Of a stretch of DNA of 64,000 nt, positions 47,205-57,072 are shown piece after piece (position 1 is the stretch's first letter; the number at the start of each line of letters is the position of its first letter). The stretch is from Alcanivorax hongdengensis A-11-3. GTDB lineage: Bacteria > Pseudomonadota > Gammaproteobacteria > Pseudomonadales > Alcanivoracaceae. Location of the stretch: assembly GCF_000300995.1 (NCBI RefSeq), contig NZ_AMRJ01000017.1, positions 1 through 64,000 on the forward strand, in the 5' to 3' direction. The translations under genes and the position numbers were made by a program. The notes under the pieces were generated by a model. The model saw only the letters and a program-made list of their open reading frames with translations, made no database searches and was not told the DNA's origin.

Positions 47205-47581
47205 TGGCGAATGTCTTTCTTGAACTCGTGTTTGAAGTCCATCACGACACTGACGTTATAGAACAGGGGCTCGCGTACTTCATAATCGGTCGCAATGGTC
47301 AGCATACTGCCCTCACGACTGATAACCAGATCATCGGACTTGATTGCATCCACCTGGTTGATGGTAAAGCGCTTGTCAATCGAAGTGCGTATTTCCGACG
47401 GCGACATCATCGCCGTACGGCTGTCATTGAGAACAGAATTGATAGCCGTACTGATGGTGCTGTACTCCATGTAAGCCGGCACCATTCTGAAAGCCGCGGT
47501 GCCCAAAACTACAACTACCAAAATAACCACCGCCCAGCCAATCAAGGAAAGACCGCGCTGCCGTGAGGGCATTGTCGTCAT
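47201..47581 (-). CDS. DUF4845 membrane-anchored protein
   Basis: A 126-residue protein with a type-IV-pilin-like N-terminus (RQRGLSLIGWAVVILVVVVL), one membrane helix, and a short periplasmic domain. It matches DUF4845, usually found between lepB and rnc in gammaproteobacteria; function unknown. ATG 47581 has GGAGG inside the lepB end, 9 nt upstream, so it is translationally linked to lepB. Confidence 0.9.
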   Translation of the reverse strand: MTTMPSRQRGLSLIGWAVVILVVVVLGTAAFRMVPAYMEYSTISTAINSVLNDSRTAMMSPSEIRTSIDKRFTINQVDAIKSDDLVISREGSMLTIATDYEVREPLFYNVSVVMDFKHEFKKDIRQ

Positions 47582-47582
47582 T

Positions 47583-48374
47583 TTATTTCGCCTCCACCTG
47601 ATCAATAGACCCGTTACGGGAAAAATGCGGCAGTGATGTCAGGCCATCCCAGTGCATCCAGATCAGGAAGGCCCGGCCCACCACCAGCTTCTCCGGTACC
47701 ATACCCCAGAACCGGCTGTCATTACTGTTATCACGATTGTCGCCCATCACAAAGTAATGGCCGTCCGGCACAATCCACTCCCCCTGGGTCCGCGATGGAA
47801 TCACCTTCTGCCCGGTGTAGGGGTTGATGCGGCCCTGCTGCCAGATCAGGTGCGTGGCGTGGCCCAGCTGCTCCACATACTCGCGGTGCCAGATACCATT
47901 GCCTTCCTTCTCGTTGACCAGATCCCGGGCCACCAGCTTGCCATTGATGGTGAGCTGATTGTCACGAACCACCACCCGATCACCGGGCAAACCCACCACC
48001 CGCTTGATGAAATTGATACTGCGATCCTTGGGGTACTTGAACACCATGACGTCACCGCGCTTGGGCTCGCCGGTCTCGATGATTTTGGTATTGGTGATCG
48101 GCAATCGCAGACCGTAGGAAAACTTGCTGACCAGAATAAAATCATGGACCTGAAGGGTCGGCAACATGGAACCGGAAGGGATAGTGAACGGCTCGACAAT
48201 AAAAGAGCGGATCACCAGCACCACGAAAAACACCGAAATCAGGGAATTGGAGGTTTCCACCACACTGCCCACCGGCCCTTTTTTTGCCTTGAGCCTGAAC
48301 AGCTTGTCCGCCACCCAGATCACCAGGGTGACGGCCAGTAGCAGGGTCAACCAGAAACCAATATCAATATCCAA
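47583..48374 (-). CDS. lepB: Signal peptidase I
   Basis: A 263-residue inner-membrane protease. Two N-terminal helices (about 6-22 and 45-62) precede the Ser69/Lys124 catalytic dyad in IPSGSMLPTL and INFIKRVVGLPGDR. Later boxes GDNRDNSNDSRFWG complete the family pattern. It cleaves Sec and Tat signal peptides. It follows lepA by 12 nt. Confidence 0.97.
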   Translation of the reverse strand: MDIDIGFWLTLLLAVTLVIWVADKLFRLKAKKGPVGSVVETSNSLISVFFVVLVIRSFIVEPFTIPSGSMLPTLQVHDFILVSKFSYGLRLPITNTKIIETGEPKRGDVMVFKYPKDRSINFIKRVVGLPGDRVVVRDNQLTINGKLVARDLVNEKEGNGIWHREYVEQLGHATHLIWQQGRINPYTGQKVIPSRTQGEWIVPDGHYFVMGDNRDNSNDSRFWGMVPEKLVVGRAFLIWMHWDGLTSLPHFSRNGSIDQVEAK

Positions 48375-48386
48375 AGGGTATCTCCG

Positions 48387-50186
48387 TCAATCATCCACCT
48401 TGAGTACGGCCAGGAACGCTTCCTGGGGGATTTCCACATTCCCCACCTGCTTCATGCGTTTCTTGCCCTCTTTTTGTTTTTGCAGCAGTTTTTTCTTGCG
48501 CGATACGTCGCCACCATAGCACTTGGCGGTCACGTTCTTGCGCAGGGCCTTGACCGTCTGGCGGGCGATAATCTTGCTGCCGATCGCCGCCTGGATGGCC
48601 ACATCGAACATCTGCCGGGGCACCAGTTCCTTCATCTTTTCGCACAGCGCACGGCCGCGGTAAGCGGACTGGTCCAGATGGCAGATCATTGCCAGAGCAT
48701 CCACCTTGTCACCATTGATCAGCACATCCACCCGTACCAGCTTGGTGGCTTCGAAGCGTTCGAAGGCATAATCCATGGAGGCAAAGCCCCGACTCACGGA
48801 CTTGATGCGGTCAAAGAAATCCAGCACCACTTCCGCCATGGGAATGTCGTAGGTCAACGCCACCTGCTTGCCCAGGTACTGCATGTTGATCTGGTTGCCA
48901 CGACGTTCCACACACAGGGTAATCACATTGCCGACAAACTCCTGGGGTACCAGGATATTGACGCGGGCAATGGGTTCGCGGAATTCCTCGATCTTGTTGC
49001 CTTCCGGCAGCTTCGAGGGGTTATCCACGTAAATCACTTCGCCGGAAACCAGCTCCAGCTCGTAGACCACCGTAGGCGCGGTAGTGATCAGGTCCAGGTC
49101 GTATTCCCGCTCCAGGCGCTCCTGGATGATCTCCATGTGCAGCATGCCCAGAAAGCCCACCCGGAAACCGAAACCAAGCGCATCGGAGGTCTCCGGCTCA
49201 TAAAACAGTGAGGCATCGTTGAGGGTCAGTTTGGCCAGGGCATCACGGAAGTCTTCATAATCATCGGCACTGACCGGGAACATGCCGGCATAGACCTGCG
49301 GTTTGACCTTCTTGAAGCCCGGCAGCGCCTTGACATCGGGGGTCTTGGCCAGGGTCAGGGTATCACCCACAGGCGCACCGTGAATGTCCTTGATGCTGCC
49401 ACTCACCCAGCCCACTTCGCCGGCTTCCAGCAGCTTGGTCTCGGTCCGCTTGGGGGTGAAGATACCCAGTTGATCCACCACATGGGTCTGCCCGGTGGAT
49501 TTCACCAGAATCTTGTCACCCTTCTTCAGCACGCCCTGCTTGACCCGCACCAGCGACACCACCCCCAGGTAGTTGTCGAACCAGGAATCGATGATCAGCG
49601 CCTGCAGGTCTGCGTCCCGGTCCCCTTCCGGGGCCGGAATTCTTTCCACCAGCTGCTCGAGCAGCTCATCCACACCGACCCCGGTCTTGGCGGAAACCCG
49701 GCAGGCATCCACCGCATCCAGGCCAATGATTTCCTCGATTTCGTCGATCACCACCTCCGGCTCCGCCTGGGGCAGGTCGATCTTGTTGAGAACCGGCAAT
49801 ACCTCCAGATCCTGCTCGATGGCGGTGTAGCAGTTGGCCACAGACTGGGCTTCCACCCCCTGGGCCGCATCCACCACCAGCAGAGCCCCTTCACAGGCCG
49901 ACAGGGAACGGGAGACCTCGTAGGAGAAGTCCACGTGTCCCGGCGTATCAATGAAATTCAGCTGGTAGGTCTCACCATTGCGGGCCTTGTAGTACAGCGT
50001 CACGCTCTGAGCCTTGATGGTGATGCCCCGTTCACGCTCCAGCTCCATGGAATCAAGCACCTGCTGCTTGAGCTCACGGTCACTCAGCCCGCCACAGACC
50101 TGAATAAAGCGGTCCGCCAGGGTGGATTTACCGTGGTCGATATGGGCAATGATGGAGAAATTGCGAATATGGGTAATGTCGGTCAC
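48387..50186 (-). CDS. lepA: Elongation factor 4 (LepA)
   Basis: A 599-residue ribosomal GTPase. G1 [10 protein letters not shown]3 DTPGHVDF and G4 NKIDLP are present, along with EF-G-like domains and the LepA-specific C-terminal domain ([20 protein letters not shown]). It acts in translation initiation or back-translocation. GTG 50186 gives exactly the E. coli length; its ribosome site is weak (GGCGG). First gene of lepA-lepB-DUF4845-rnc-era-recO-pdxJ. Confidence 0.97.
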   Translation of the reverse strand: MTDITHIRNFSIIAHIDHGKSTLADRFIQVCGGLSDRELKQQVLDSMELERERGITIKAQSVTLYYKARNGETYQLNFIDTPGHVDFSYEVSRSLSACEGALLVVDAAQGVEAQSVANCYTAIEQDLEVLPVLNKIDLPQAEPEVVIDEIEEIIGLDAVDACRVSAKTGVGVDELLEQLVERIPAPEGDRDADLQALIIDSWFDNYLGVVSLVRVKQGVLKKGDKILVKSTGQTHVVDQLGIFTPKRTETKLLEAGEVGWVSGSIKDIHGAPVGDTLTLAKTPDVKALPGFKKVKPQVYAGMFPVSADDYEDFRDALAKLTLNDASLFYEPETSDALGFGFRVGFLGMLHMEIIQERLEREYDLDLITTAPTVVYELELVSGEVIYVDNPSKLPEGNKIEEFREPIARVNILVPQEFVGNVITLCVERRGNQINMQYLGKQVALTYDIPMAEVVLDFFDRIKSVSRGFASMDYAFERFEATKLVRVDVLINGDKVDALAMICHLDQSAYRGRALCEKMKELVPRQMFDVAIQAAIGSKIIARQTVKALRKNVTAKCYGGDVSRKKKLLQKQKEGKKRMKQVGNVEIPQEAFLAVLKVDD

Positions 50187-50248
50187 AGATAGCCGCCAAA
50201 GAAGCAAACGATGGGCCGCGATTCTAGCGGATATCGGGGGTCGGTTGC

Positions 50249-50272
50249 ACGGCACACCTTGCGGTGTGCCGT
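50249..50272. other. Perfect hairpin between mucD and lepA
   Basis: ACGGCACACC-TTGC-GGTGTGCCGT, a 10-bp perfect stem with a 4-nt loop, 12 bp beyond the mucD stop. There is no U-run on the minus strand, so it may be a rho-assisted or 3'-end-stabilising hairpin. Confidence 0.5.
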
Positions 50273-50283
50273 GACTGCCGGGA

Positions 50284-51729
50284 CTACTTGAGCTTCAGGG
50301 CCAGGAAACGGGCATTGCCGTCACGGCTGACCAGCACCGCCACGGTGCCCTTGTCGGGCAAATTGGAGACCACCTTGGCAAACCCGTCCGCATCCTTGAG
50401 CGGCTGGTTATTCAGGGATACCAGCACATCGCCCTCCTGAATGCCGATGTCCTGGGCCGGGCCGTCGTCCACCCCGGTCACCACCACACCGTTATCCAGG
50501 TTCTGGTTGGCCAATTCCGAGGCACTGGCGGCACGCACGGTCAGGCCCAGGGCCTGACCGCTGGCGGCCTTGTCACCGCCCATCATGGCCAGACGCGGGT
50601 CATCCGGCAGCAGACCGATGGTCACATCCAGGGTCTTGTGCTTGCCGTTGCGTACCACTTCCATCTTCACACTGCTGTCCGGTTTGGTGCGACCCACCAG
50701 CTTGGGCAGATCCGAGGAGCGCTGAATCTCCTCGCCGTCATAGGCCACGATCACGTCACCGGGCTGAACGCCGGCCTTCTTGGCCGGGGAATCCGGCGAC
50801 ACCTGGGACACCAGCGCCCCCATGGGCTTGTCCAGTCCGAAGGAATCCGCCAGGTCATGATCCACATCCTGGATCAGCACTCCCAGCCAGCCGTGGGACA
50901 CCTTGCCGTTTTCCTTGAGCTGCTTGACCACATCCATGGCCATATCCATGGGAATGGCAAAGCTCAGCCCCATGTAACCCCCGGAGCGGCTGACAATCTG
51001 GGAGTTGATACCGACCACCTGGCCTTTCATGTTGAACAGCGGCCCGCCGCTGTTACCCGGGTTGATGGCCACATCGGTCTGGATAAAAGGCACATAGTTG
51101 TCGGTGGGCAGATTACGGCCCTTGGCACTGACAATGCCGGCGGTAACGCTGCTGTCAAAGCCGAACGGCGCGCCGATGGCCAGCACCCATTCTCCCACCT
51201 TCAGTTTTTCGGACGAGCCGATATCCACCACCGGCAGGTCATCGGCATCCACCTTCAGCAGGGCCAGGTCACTCTGTTTGTCAGCGCCGACCACCTTGGC
51301 TTTCAGCTCGCGACGGTCCTGCAGGCGCACCATGATTTCATCGGCGCCATCCACCACATGGTTATTGGTGAGCACATAACCGTCCTTGGAAATGATGAAG
51401 CCGGAGCCCAGCGAGCGCATCTCCCGGTCCTGGGGCTGGGAGGGCTGCCCCTGGTCGCCGAACTGGTCAAAGAAACGGCGGAAGAACTCCGGCAACTGCT
51501 GACGCAGTTGTTCCTGCTGCTTCTGCTGCTCGCTGGCATCGATGTGGCTGACGGTACTGATATTGACCACCGCCGGGCCTTCCTTCTCCACCAGCTTGGT
51601 GAAATCCGGCAGGCCGGTGACCAGCGGCGGCTGATCGGCGGCTTTCTGTTCATGTGGCTGGCTGCAGGCAGCCAGAAAAACGGAACACACAACCATCAAC
51701 ATGGCCGCGAAATGACGGGGCGTCGCCAT
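50284..51729 (-). CDS. mucD: Periplasmic serine protease MucD (DegP/Do-like)
   Basis: A 481-residue Do-family protease with a lipoprotein-like signal ([12 protein letters not shown]). The catalytic triad is His124 ([10 protein letters not shown]), Asp154 (SDLALLKV) and Ser227 ([10 protein letters not shown]). Two PDZ domains follow (about 275-370 and 385-475). It degrades misfolded envelope proteins and dampens the AlgU stress response. AAGGAGG precedes ATG 51729. Fifth gene of rpoE-rseA-rseB-rseC-mucD. Confidence 0.96.
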   Translation of the reverse strand: MATPRHFAAMLMVVCSVFLAACSQPHEQKAADQPPLVTGLPDFTKLVEKEGPAVVNISTVSHIDASEQQKQQEQLRQQLPEFFRRFFDQFGDQGQPSQPQDREMRSLGSGFIISKDGYVLTNNHVVDGADEIMVRLQDRRELKAKVVGADKQSDLALLKVDADDLPVVDIGSSEKLKVGEWVLAIGAPFGFDSSVTAGIVSAKGRNLPTDNYVPFIQTDVAINPGNSGGPLFNMKGQVVGINSQIVSRSGGYMGLSFAIPMDMAMDVVKQLKENGKVSHGWLGVLIQDVDHDLADSFGLDKPMGALVSQVSPDSPAKKAGVQPGDVIVAYDGEEIQRSSDLPKLVGRTKPDSSVKMEVVRNGKHKTLDVTIGLLPDDPRLAMMGGDKAASGQALGLTVRAASASELANQNLDNGVVVTGVDDGPAQDIGIQEGDVLVSLNNQPLKDADGFAKVVSNLPDKGTVAVLVSRDGNARFLALKLK

Positions 51730-51743
51730 GAAATCCTCCTTTG

Positions 51744-52223
51744 TCAGGGTGCCGAACGGATAGTGACGTTCTGGCAATTGTTATGATGCAACACCGCCAG
51801 CACCCGGGGCTGAAAAGAAGAGGAATACGCGGGGCGGCGGGAAAGAAACCGGTTGATGCCAAAACCGGTCAGCAGGCCGGCGATTCCGCCCACCGCTGAC
51901 GCATCAAACCGGGTAACCGGCACACTGCTGCCCAGCAATGCACCGATAAAGAGTAGTAACAGGGGTAATCCGTAAACCAGCAGCGCACCATGCATGAGCG
52001 CCTTTTCCGGCAGGCCCAGGCGCACACCGTCGCCGACCTGGTAAGTATGTCGTGCCGGCACCGGCACACGCAGGCGAGCACGCTGACCGCTCTGTTGTTC
52101 GTTGATCAGCCGGTGGCCACAGCCGGCACGGGCCTGGCAGGCCCCGCAGGTGGACGCGCGCAGGGTTTCCACCCAGACTGCCTCGGCCTCCACGGCCACC
52201 ACCACGCCTTGCTCTTCAATCAT
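51744..52223 (-). CDS. rseC: Sigma-E regulatory protein RseC/MucC
   Basis: A 159-residue inner-membrane protein. A cytosolic N-terminal cysteine cluster (STCGACQARAGCGHR) is followed by two membrane helices (about 83-102 and 108-126). RseC/MucC modulates sigma-E activity and, in other bacteria, the SoxR-reducing system. It starts 2 nt after rseB. Confidence 0.92.
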   Translation of the reverse strand: MIEEQGVVVAVEAEAVWVETLRASTCGACQARAGCGHRLINEQQSGQRARLRVPVPARHTYQVGDGVRLGLPEKALMHGALLVYGLPLLLLFIGALLGSSVPVTRFDASAVGGIAGLLTGFGINRFLSRRPAYSSSFQPRVLAVLHHNNCQNVTIRSAP

Positions 52224-52225
52224 GG

Positions 52226-53188
52226 CTAATGCCGATTGTCATGCACACGGATGTTGCCGATCACGCGCTCCGCGGTTGCCTGGGGAATCTCCCCCACCAG
52301 CGTCACCAGATAGGCGCCGCTGGGCGCGGTCAGACGGCGGCTCACCGCCACGGTCGGCCCGACCCGGCTCACCCCTTCCTCGACGCTGCCGTCGGACACG
52401 GCTTCCACGAATACGGTAAAGGTGGCCAGACCGTCACTGTAGCCCTGGGCGGCCACCGGCGCACGGTTCTTTTCACTGCGGCGCCAGTCTTCCTGCATGG
52501 CCTCGAACCCGCCTGGCAGCCACTGGGCCTCCAGGGCCAGGTGCGCGTCCGGGGTATTACCCGGCACTTCCTGCAGGGCATTTTCATGGCTTGAGGGCGG
52601 CGCGGCGAAATCGGACTGGCTCAGCCTGGGCGCCAGCGCCAGGGTGACAAACTCAACCCGCTCCAGCGCCACGCCGCTGCCATCCACGGTTTCGGACTTG
52701 AGTAACAGGTGGCTGTCGTCATCCAGCCACAGGCGATAGCCATAGCGGTGGGTGTCCAGCGGTGCCACCCGCAGCACGGTAGCTATCCGGCCGGCGACAC
52801 GGCTGTCGCCGTCCACCAGCACGTTGTATTGCTCGGGCACATCCCGGGCCAAGCGCTCGCCCAGGTTGAACGGGCCGCCCTGGTCGTGGGCCAGGCGGGT
52901 CAGTGAACCATCCGGGTGCAGACAAAGCACCTCGTCGCCGCGACGCAGCACCTCGACCAGACGGCCATCAAGATGGGTAAGACGTTGGTATTCCTTACCG
53001 TCGATCACCGCATGGCGGATATCCATGGTGCTCACTTCCGCACCGAACTGGTACAGGAAGCGCCCCTGGTAATCGAGGGATCGGCTGGCATGGGCCATTT
53101 GCTGAAGCAAATCGCTGGCGGAAGGCGCCTCGGCCTTGACCGCCAGCGGCAAAAACAGGGTCAGGGATAGGGCCAGCGCTCGCAGCAT
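52226..53188 (-). CDS. rseB: Sigma-E regulatory protein RseB/MucB
   Basis: A 320-residue periplasmic protein with signal LALSLTLFLPLAVKA. A LolA-like N-terminal domain (about 22-200: LDYQGRFLYQFGAEVSTMDIRH) and a C-terminal MucB_RseB domain (about 210-318) follow. It binds the anti-sigma factor RseA and shields it from proteolysis. It starts 3 nt after rseA. Confidence 0.95.
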   Translation of the reverse strand: MLRALALSLTLFLPLAVKAEAPSASDLLQQMAHASRSLDYQGRFLYQFGAEVSTMDIRHAVIDGKEYQRLTHLDGRLVEVLRRGDEVLCLHPDGSLTRLAHDQGGPFNLGERLARDVPEQYNVLVDGDSRVAGRIATVLRVAPLDTHRYGYRLWLDDDSHLLLKSETVDGSGVALERVEFVTLALAPRLSQSDFAAPPSSHENALQEVPGNTPDAHLALEAQWLPGGFEAMQEDWRRSEKNRAPVAAQGYSDGLATFTVFVEAVSDGSVEEGVSRVGPTVAVSRRLTAPSGAYLVTLVGEIPQATAERVIGNIRVHDNRH

Positions 53189-53191
53189 CCG

Positions 53192-53776
53192 TTATTCGGC
53201 CCCGCGGCGGGCATCCAGGCTCACCAGGCGCGCGAAGGGCATCATCCCCTGGCCGCTGTGGCGGGCGGAAAACTCGCTGTGACGCAGCAACATGGCATTG
53301 ACCCGTGGCTGATCCACCCGCACGGTGGCCGGCGTGGCCACGGCGGCGTTGCCGTTGAAGCTCTGGGACACCAGCGAGGCTTCACCGAAGGGGCGGCTCA
53401 GGCGGTTGTCGGCGCTGGCCATGACCGCGGCCGGCTTGCCTTCAGCCAGGGATCCGTTACCGCTATCCCAGGCCTGCCAGCCGATCACCGTGGCAGCCGC
53501 CACGGAAGCGGCCACGGCCACTCGCGCCATGCCACCCACCCAAGCGGGTCGACGGGCCGGCTGGCTCTCTTCGGCCAGGGCCGCAGACAGCCCGGCGTTG
53601 AAACCGGCGGGCACGGCCATGCTCGGCTGGCCGCGCATCAGGTCACTGGCCAGCTGCCAGCGCGAAACGGCATCCAGACCGTCCTCGTCCATATCACGCA
53701 TGACCCGGCGGCTTTCCAGCTCGCTGGTTTCGCCGTCAAGGAACGCGGATAACGCTTCAAAGTCCCTGTTTTTCAT
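53192..53776 (-). CDS. rseA: Anti-sigma-E factor RseA/MucA
   Basis: A 194-residue single-pass membrane protein. The cytosolic N-terminal domain (about 1-80, FEALSAFLDGETSELESRRV) binds the sigma factor; one helix (about 85-103) and a periplasmic domain follow. ATG 53776 is preceded by GGTGAG; a GTG two codons earlier is possible. It starts 6 nt after the sigma factor stop. Confidence 0.94.
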   Translation of the reverse strand: MKNRDFEALSAFLDGETSELESRRVMRDMDEDGLDAVSRWQLASDLMRGQPSMAVPAGFNAGLSAALAEESQPARRPAWVGGMARVAVAASVAAATVIGWQAWDSGNGSLAEGKPAAVMASADNRLSRPFGEASLVSQSFNGNAAVATPATVRVDQPRVNAMLLRHSEFSARHSGQGMMPFARLVSLDARRGAE

Positions 53777-53782
53777 AAACAC

Positions 53783-54367
53783 TCACCCTTTATCGCCACG
53801 CTGCGAGCCCAGCAAGGGGCGCACCGCACTATCGATTGCCTCACGGGCCCGGAAAATCCGGGACCGTACCGTGCCCACCGGGCACTCCATCACCGCAGCA
53901 ATATCCTCGTAGCTCAGGCCTTCAAATTCCCGCAAGGTGACGGCTGTCTTCAATTCCTGGGGCAGTGCTTCAATCGCACCATGAATCACTGCCTCCAGTT
54001 CCTCTGACAACACCATGGACTCCGGGGTTCCAATTTCATGCAGCATTTCTGCCCCGGAATATTGCTCGGCTTCGGCAGCGTCCAGATCCGAGCCTGGCGG
54101 GCGCCGACCGGCGGCCACCAGATGGTTCTTGGCGGTGTTTACGGCGATCCGGTAAAGCCAGGTGTAAAAGGCACTGTCGCCACGGAAACGCGGCAGCGCA
54201 CGCCAGGCCTTGATAAAGGCTTCCTGGGCCACATCCTGGACTTCATCCTGGTCACGCACATAGCGGCTGATCAGCGCAAAAATCCGCTGCTGATACTTAC
54301 GAACCAACACCTCGAAAGCTCGCTGATCGCCGTTTTTGGCCTTTTTGACCAACTGTTCGTCTGACAC
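53783..54367 (-). CDS. rpoE: ECF sigma factor RpoE/AlgU
   Basis: A 194-residue group IV sigma factor. Region 2 (about 20-90) contains DEVQDVAQEAFIKAWR and FYTWLYRIAVNTAKN; region 4 (about 130-185) contains LPQELKTAVTLREFEGLSYE and VGTVRSRIFRARE. It directs the envelope stress regulon and, in relatives, alginate synthesis. It starts GTG with GGGGGAT close upstream. First gene of the rseABC-mucD operon. Confidence 0.97.
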   Translation of the reverse strand: MSDEQLVKKAKNGDQRAFEVLVRKYQQRIFALISRYVRDQDEVQDVAQEAFIKAWRALPRFRGDSAFYTWLYRIAVNTAKNHLVAAGRRPPGSDLDAAEAEQYSGAEMLHEIGTPESMVLSEELEAVIHGAIEALPQELKTAVTLREFEGLSYEDIAAVMECPVGTVRSRIFRAREAIDSAVRPLLGSQRGDKG

Positions 54368-54710
54368 CGATCCCCCGGATCCTTGCGCACTGGGTGCCGT
54401 TTCGCAATAACAGCAACGAAACGGCCATGTTTAAACGCGCCATTGTAGCAGCTGTTGCCCACGCGGCTATACTAACGCCCCTCAACGCTGCCATTTTCAC
54501 ATTGATTCAACATTTACGCGCGCCAGAGCCTCTGGACAAAAACCCGGGGGTACGGTTTGATGGCCGACCTTTTACGCCAACCGGACCGGCCCGCCTGGCA
54601 GGCCGCGATTCGGCAGAGGCTACCGGCATTATCCGGCGAGCTCCCAGGCCCCGCACCGCGCATAATCGTATTACCCGGTTACTGACCGGGAAGTGATTCA
54701 GAGGTTCCCT
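54368..54710. other. 343-bp divergent region between rpoE and nadB
   Basis: It contains the promoters of both operons. TACAAT (minus, 54442-54447) and TATACT (plus, 54468-54473) are candidate -10 boxes. CCCGGT-TACTG-ACCGGG (54674-54690) is a hairpin just before nadB. The plus-strand frame at 54394-54696 has no family features. A 41-codon frame is listed separately. Confidence 0.5.
54560..54685 (+). CDS. Possible 41-residue leader or small ORF before nadB
   Basis: ATG 54560 to TGA 54685, preceded by GGGGG about 9-13 nt upstream and ending 25 nt before nadB. The product begins [20 protein letters not shown] and ends RIIVLPGY. Its stop falls within the hairpin CCCGGT/ACCGGG. There is no family match I can name; it may be chance in GC-rich DNA. 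Confidence 0.25.
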   Translation: MADLLRQPDRPAWQAAIRQRLPALSGELPGPAPRIIVLPGY

Positions 54711-56342
54711 ATGGCCACCTACCGACACGATGTTCTCATCATTGGCTCCGGCGCCGCCGGCCTGACCGTGGCACTGCGCCTGCCGGAGACCACCCGCGTG
54801 GCCATGCTCTCCAAGGGCAAGCTGACCAGCGCCAGCACCTACTATGCCCAGGGCGGCGTGGCCGCGGTACTGGACCAGGAAGACTCCCTGGAAAGCCACG
54901 TGCAGGATACCCACGTGGCCGGCGGCGGCCTGTGTCACGACGATGCGGTGCGCTACACGGTGGAAAACGGCCCGGATGCCATCCGCTGGCTGATTGATCT
55001 GGGGGTGGATTTCACCCGCTTTGACGGCGGTGACGACGGCGCCCTGCCCTACCACCTGACCCGTGAAGGCGGCCACAGCCACCGGCGCATCATTCATGCC
55101 GCCGATGCCACCGGCAAGGCTATCTCCACCACCATGATCGAGGCGGTCAAGAAGCGCGACAACGTCACCCTGTTCGAGCATCGGGTGGCCGTGGACCTGA
55201 TTCTGCAGGAGCATGACGCCGCCAACGGGCAACAGGGTAAAGAGAAACGCTGCTGCGGCGCCTACGTGCACAACATCCAGACCGGCGAAACCGACGTGAT
55301 CCTGGCCCGCTCGGTGGTACTGGCCACCGGCGGCGCCTCCAAGGTCTACCTGTACACCTCCAATCCGGACGTGGCCACCGGCGACGGTATCGCCATGGCC
55401 TGGCGGGCGGGTTGCCGGGTGGCCAACATGGAATTCATGCAGTTCCACCCCACCTGCCTCTACCACCCCAAGGCCAAGAGCTTTCTGATCACCGAAGCCA
55501 TCCGCGGCGAGGGCGGGCGCCTGCTGCTACCCAATGGCGAGCGCTTCATGCAGCGCTTTGACGAGCGCGGCGAACTGGCGCCGCGGGATGTGGTGGCCCG
55601 GGCCATCGACCACGAGATGAAGCGGCTGGGGGCGGACTGCCTGTACCTGGACATCAGCCACAAGCCGGCGGATTTCATCATCGAGCACTTCCCCACGGTC
55701 TACGCCAAGTGCCTGCAACTGGGCCTGGATATCACCCGTGACCCGATTCCCGTGGTGCCCGCCGCCCACTACACCTGTGGCGGCGTGATGATCAATCAGC
55801 AGGGCCAGACCGATGTGCCCGGCCTCTACGCCATCGGCGAGACCAGCTTCACCGGCCTGCATGGCGCCAACCGCATGGCCAGCAACTCGCTGCTGGAATG
55901 CTTTGTCTACGGCAAGGCCGCGGCGGACCATATCAGCACCCAGCTGGATACCCTGCCCCAGCCCCGCGACACCTGCGAATGGGATGACTCCCAGGTGACT
56001 GACTCCGACGAGGACGTGGTCATCAGCCACAACTGGGACGAGCTGCGCCGTTTCATGTGGGATTACGTGGGGATCGTGCGTACCGAGAAGCGCCTGCAGC
56101 GTGCCCAGCACCGGGCCGACCTTCTCAAGAACGAGATCGCCGAGTACTACAGCAACTACCACATCAGCAACGACCTGCTGGAACTGCGCAACCTGGTGGT
56201 GATTGCCGAGCTGATCATCCGCTCGGCGCTGAGCCGCAAGGAAAGCCGAGGCCTGCATTTCATGCGTGATTTCCCGGGCAGCCTGGACGCGCCGCAGGAT
56301 TCCATATTGGTGCCCGACAACAGCCCTATCGCCGGCGGTTGA
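54711..56342 (+). CDS. nadB: L-aspartate oxidase NadB
   Basis: A 543-residue FAD enzyme oxidising aspartate to iminoaspartate, the first step of NAD synthesis. The dinucleotide motif is [15 protein letters not shown] (near 9-23); family segments [13 protein letters not shown], the catalytic region [13 protein letters not shown] and [17 protein letters not shown] are present. The helical C-terminal domain is complete. ATG 54711 follows GAGG by 7 nt. It converges with ygfX, the ends overlapping by 17 nt. Confidence 0.98.
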   Translation: MATYRHDVLIIGSGAAGLTVALRLPETTRVAMLSKGKLTSASTYYAQGGVAAVLDQEDSLESHVQDTHVAGGGLCHDDAVRYTVENGPDAIRWLIDLGVDFTRFDGGDDGALPYHLTREGGHSHRRIIHAADATGKAISTTMIEAVKKRDNVTLFEHRVAVDLILQEHDAANGQQGKEKRCCGAYVHNIQTGETDVILARSVVLATGGASKVYLYTSNPDVATGDGIAMAWRAGCRVANMEFMQFHPTCLYHPKAKSFLITEAIRGEGGRLLLPNGERFMQRFDERGELAPRDVVARAIDHEMKRLGADCLYLDISHKPADFIIEHFPTVYAKCLQLGLDITRDPIPVVPAAHYTCGGVMINQQGQTDVPGLYAIGETSFTGLHGANRMASNSLLECFVYGKAAADHISTQLDTLPQPRDTCEWDDSQVTDSDEDVVISHNWDELRRFMWDYVGIVRTEKRLQRAQHRADLLKNEIAEYYSNYHISNDLLELRNLVVIAELIIRSALSRKESRGLHFMRDFPGSLDAPQDSILVPDNSPIAGG

Positions 56343-56727
56343 CCCAGAGCCACTGGTAGAACGGCTGCAGGTCCCCGGCACTGGCCTGGTCGGCAAACAG
56401 ATGCAGCCAGCCCCGGCGGGTCTGCAATCCCAGCCAGGGGCCCAGGCGCACCAGCCGGTACGGCGGCGCCAGTGTGTGCACCTGGGCGCCGGTCACCGTC
56501 AGCTCGCCATCACGCCAGTAAAGTCGCCGCACCAGTGCCGGCCGCCAGGTACGCAACGCGCCCACCGCCAGCACCCACAACAGCAGTTTCCACCACAGGG
56601 CCAGCGGCGCCAGCACTAACGCCAGCGTGCAGAGCCACAGGCTCAGCTGCGCCAGCCGGCGAGGATAGCGAGACTCGCCCAGATCAAGTGCGAGGGGCAG
56701 AGACCGCTGCCAGAACATGGCGAACAT
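56326..56727 (-). CDS. ygfX: YgfX (CptA)-like membrane protein
   Basis: A 133-residue protein with two close membrane helices (about 26-58) and a cytosolic domain with [12 protein letters not shown] and [17 protein letters not shown]. It matches the YgfX/CptA family, partner of SdhE; proposed toxin and cytoskeletal roles in E. coli are disputed. Its start overlaps sdhE by 44 nt, unusually long. ATG 56718 is an alternative that has better ribosome-site spacing. Confidence 0.85.
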   Translation of the reverse strand: MFAMFWQRSLPLALDLGESRYPRRLAQLSLWLCTLALVLAPLALWWKLLLWVLAVGALRTWRPALVRRLYWRDGELTVTGAQVHTLAPPYRLVRLGPWLGLQTRRGWLHLFADQASAGDLQPFYQWLWVNRRR

Positions 56728-56944
56728 ACTCCCGCATCACCGCATCCTGCGGCTCGCTGCGATGGGTAAACCACTCGAACATGTCCGCATCCTGACAGGC
56801 CAGCAGGGCCTCGAAGCGGTCCTGGTTCTCTGCGGTATCGTTATCGAAATGGTCATCCAGGTAGGCGTACAGCACCACCTCCACCTCGGAGGCGCCCCGG
56901 CGGCATTGCCAGCGGTACTTGCGTTTGCGTTCTTCCAGATTCAT
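56684..56944 (-). CDS. sdhE: FAD assembly factor SdhE
   Basis: An 86-residue five-helix protein that promotes covalent flavinylation of succinate dehydrogenase. The conserved RRGASEVE (the RGxxE motif) lies near residues 15-22 (KYRWQCRRGASEVEVVLYAY), and DADMFEWF closes the family core. ATG 56944 gives typical length. It forms an operon with ygfX. The adjacent nadB product is another flavoenzyme, though NadB flavin is non-covalent. Confidence 0.92.
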   Translation of the reverse strand: MNLEERKRKYRWQCRRGASEVEVVLYAYLDDHFDNDTAENQDRFEALLACQDADMFEWFTHRSEPQDAVMREYVRHVLAAVSAPRT

Positions 56945-57072
56945 GCACAACTCACGACTTTCGGACTGAAGGCGCATTATCTATGATGGCGCCACACGAC
57001 GACACCATTGTCGAGCGATTGTCGCACCCCGGTGTCGCTAAAACACGCCGCAAGACAACGTGCAGGAGAGTC

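Noticed and set aside
54507..55466. 319-codon minus-strand frame over the nadB start
   Set aside because: Antisense shadow; NadB motifs are complete on the plus strand.
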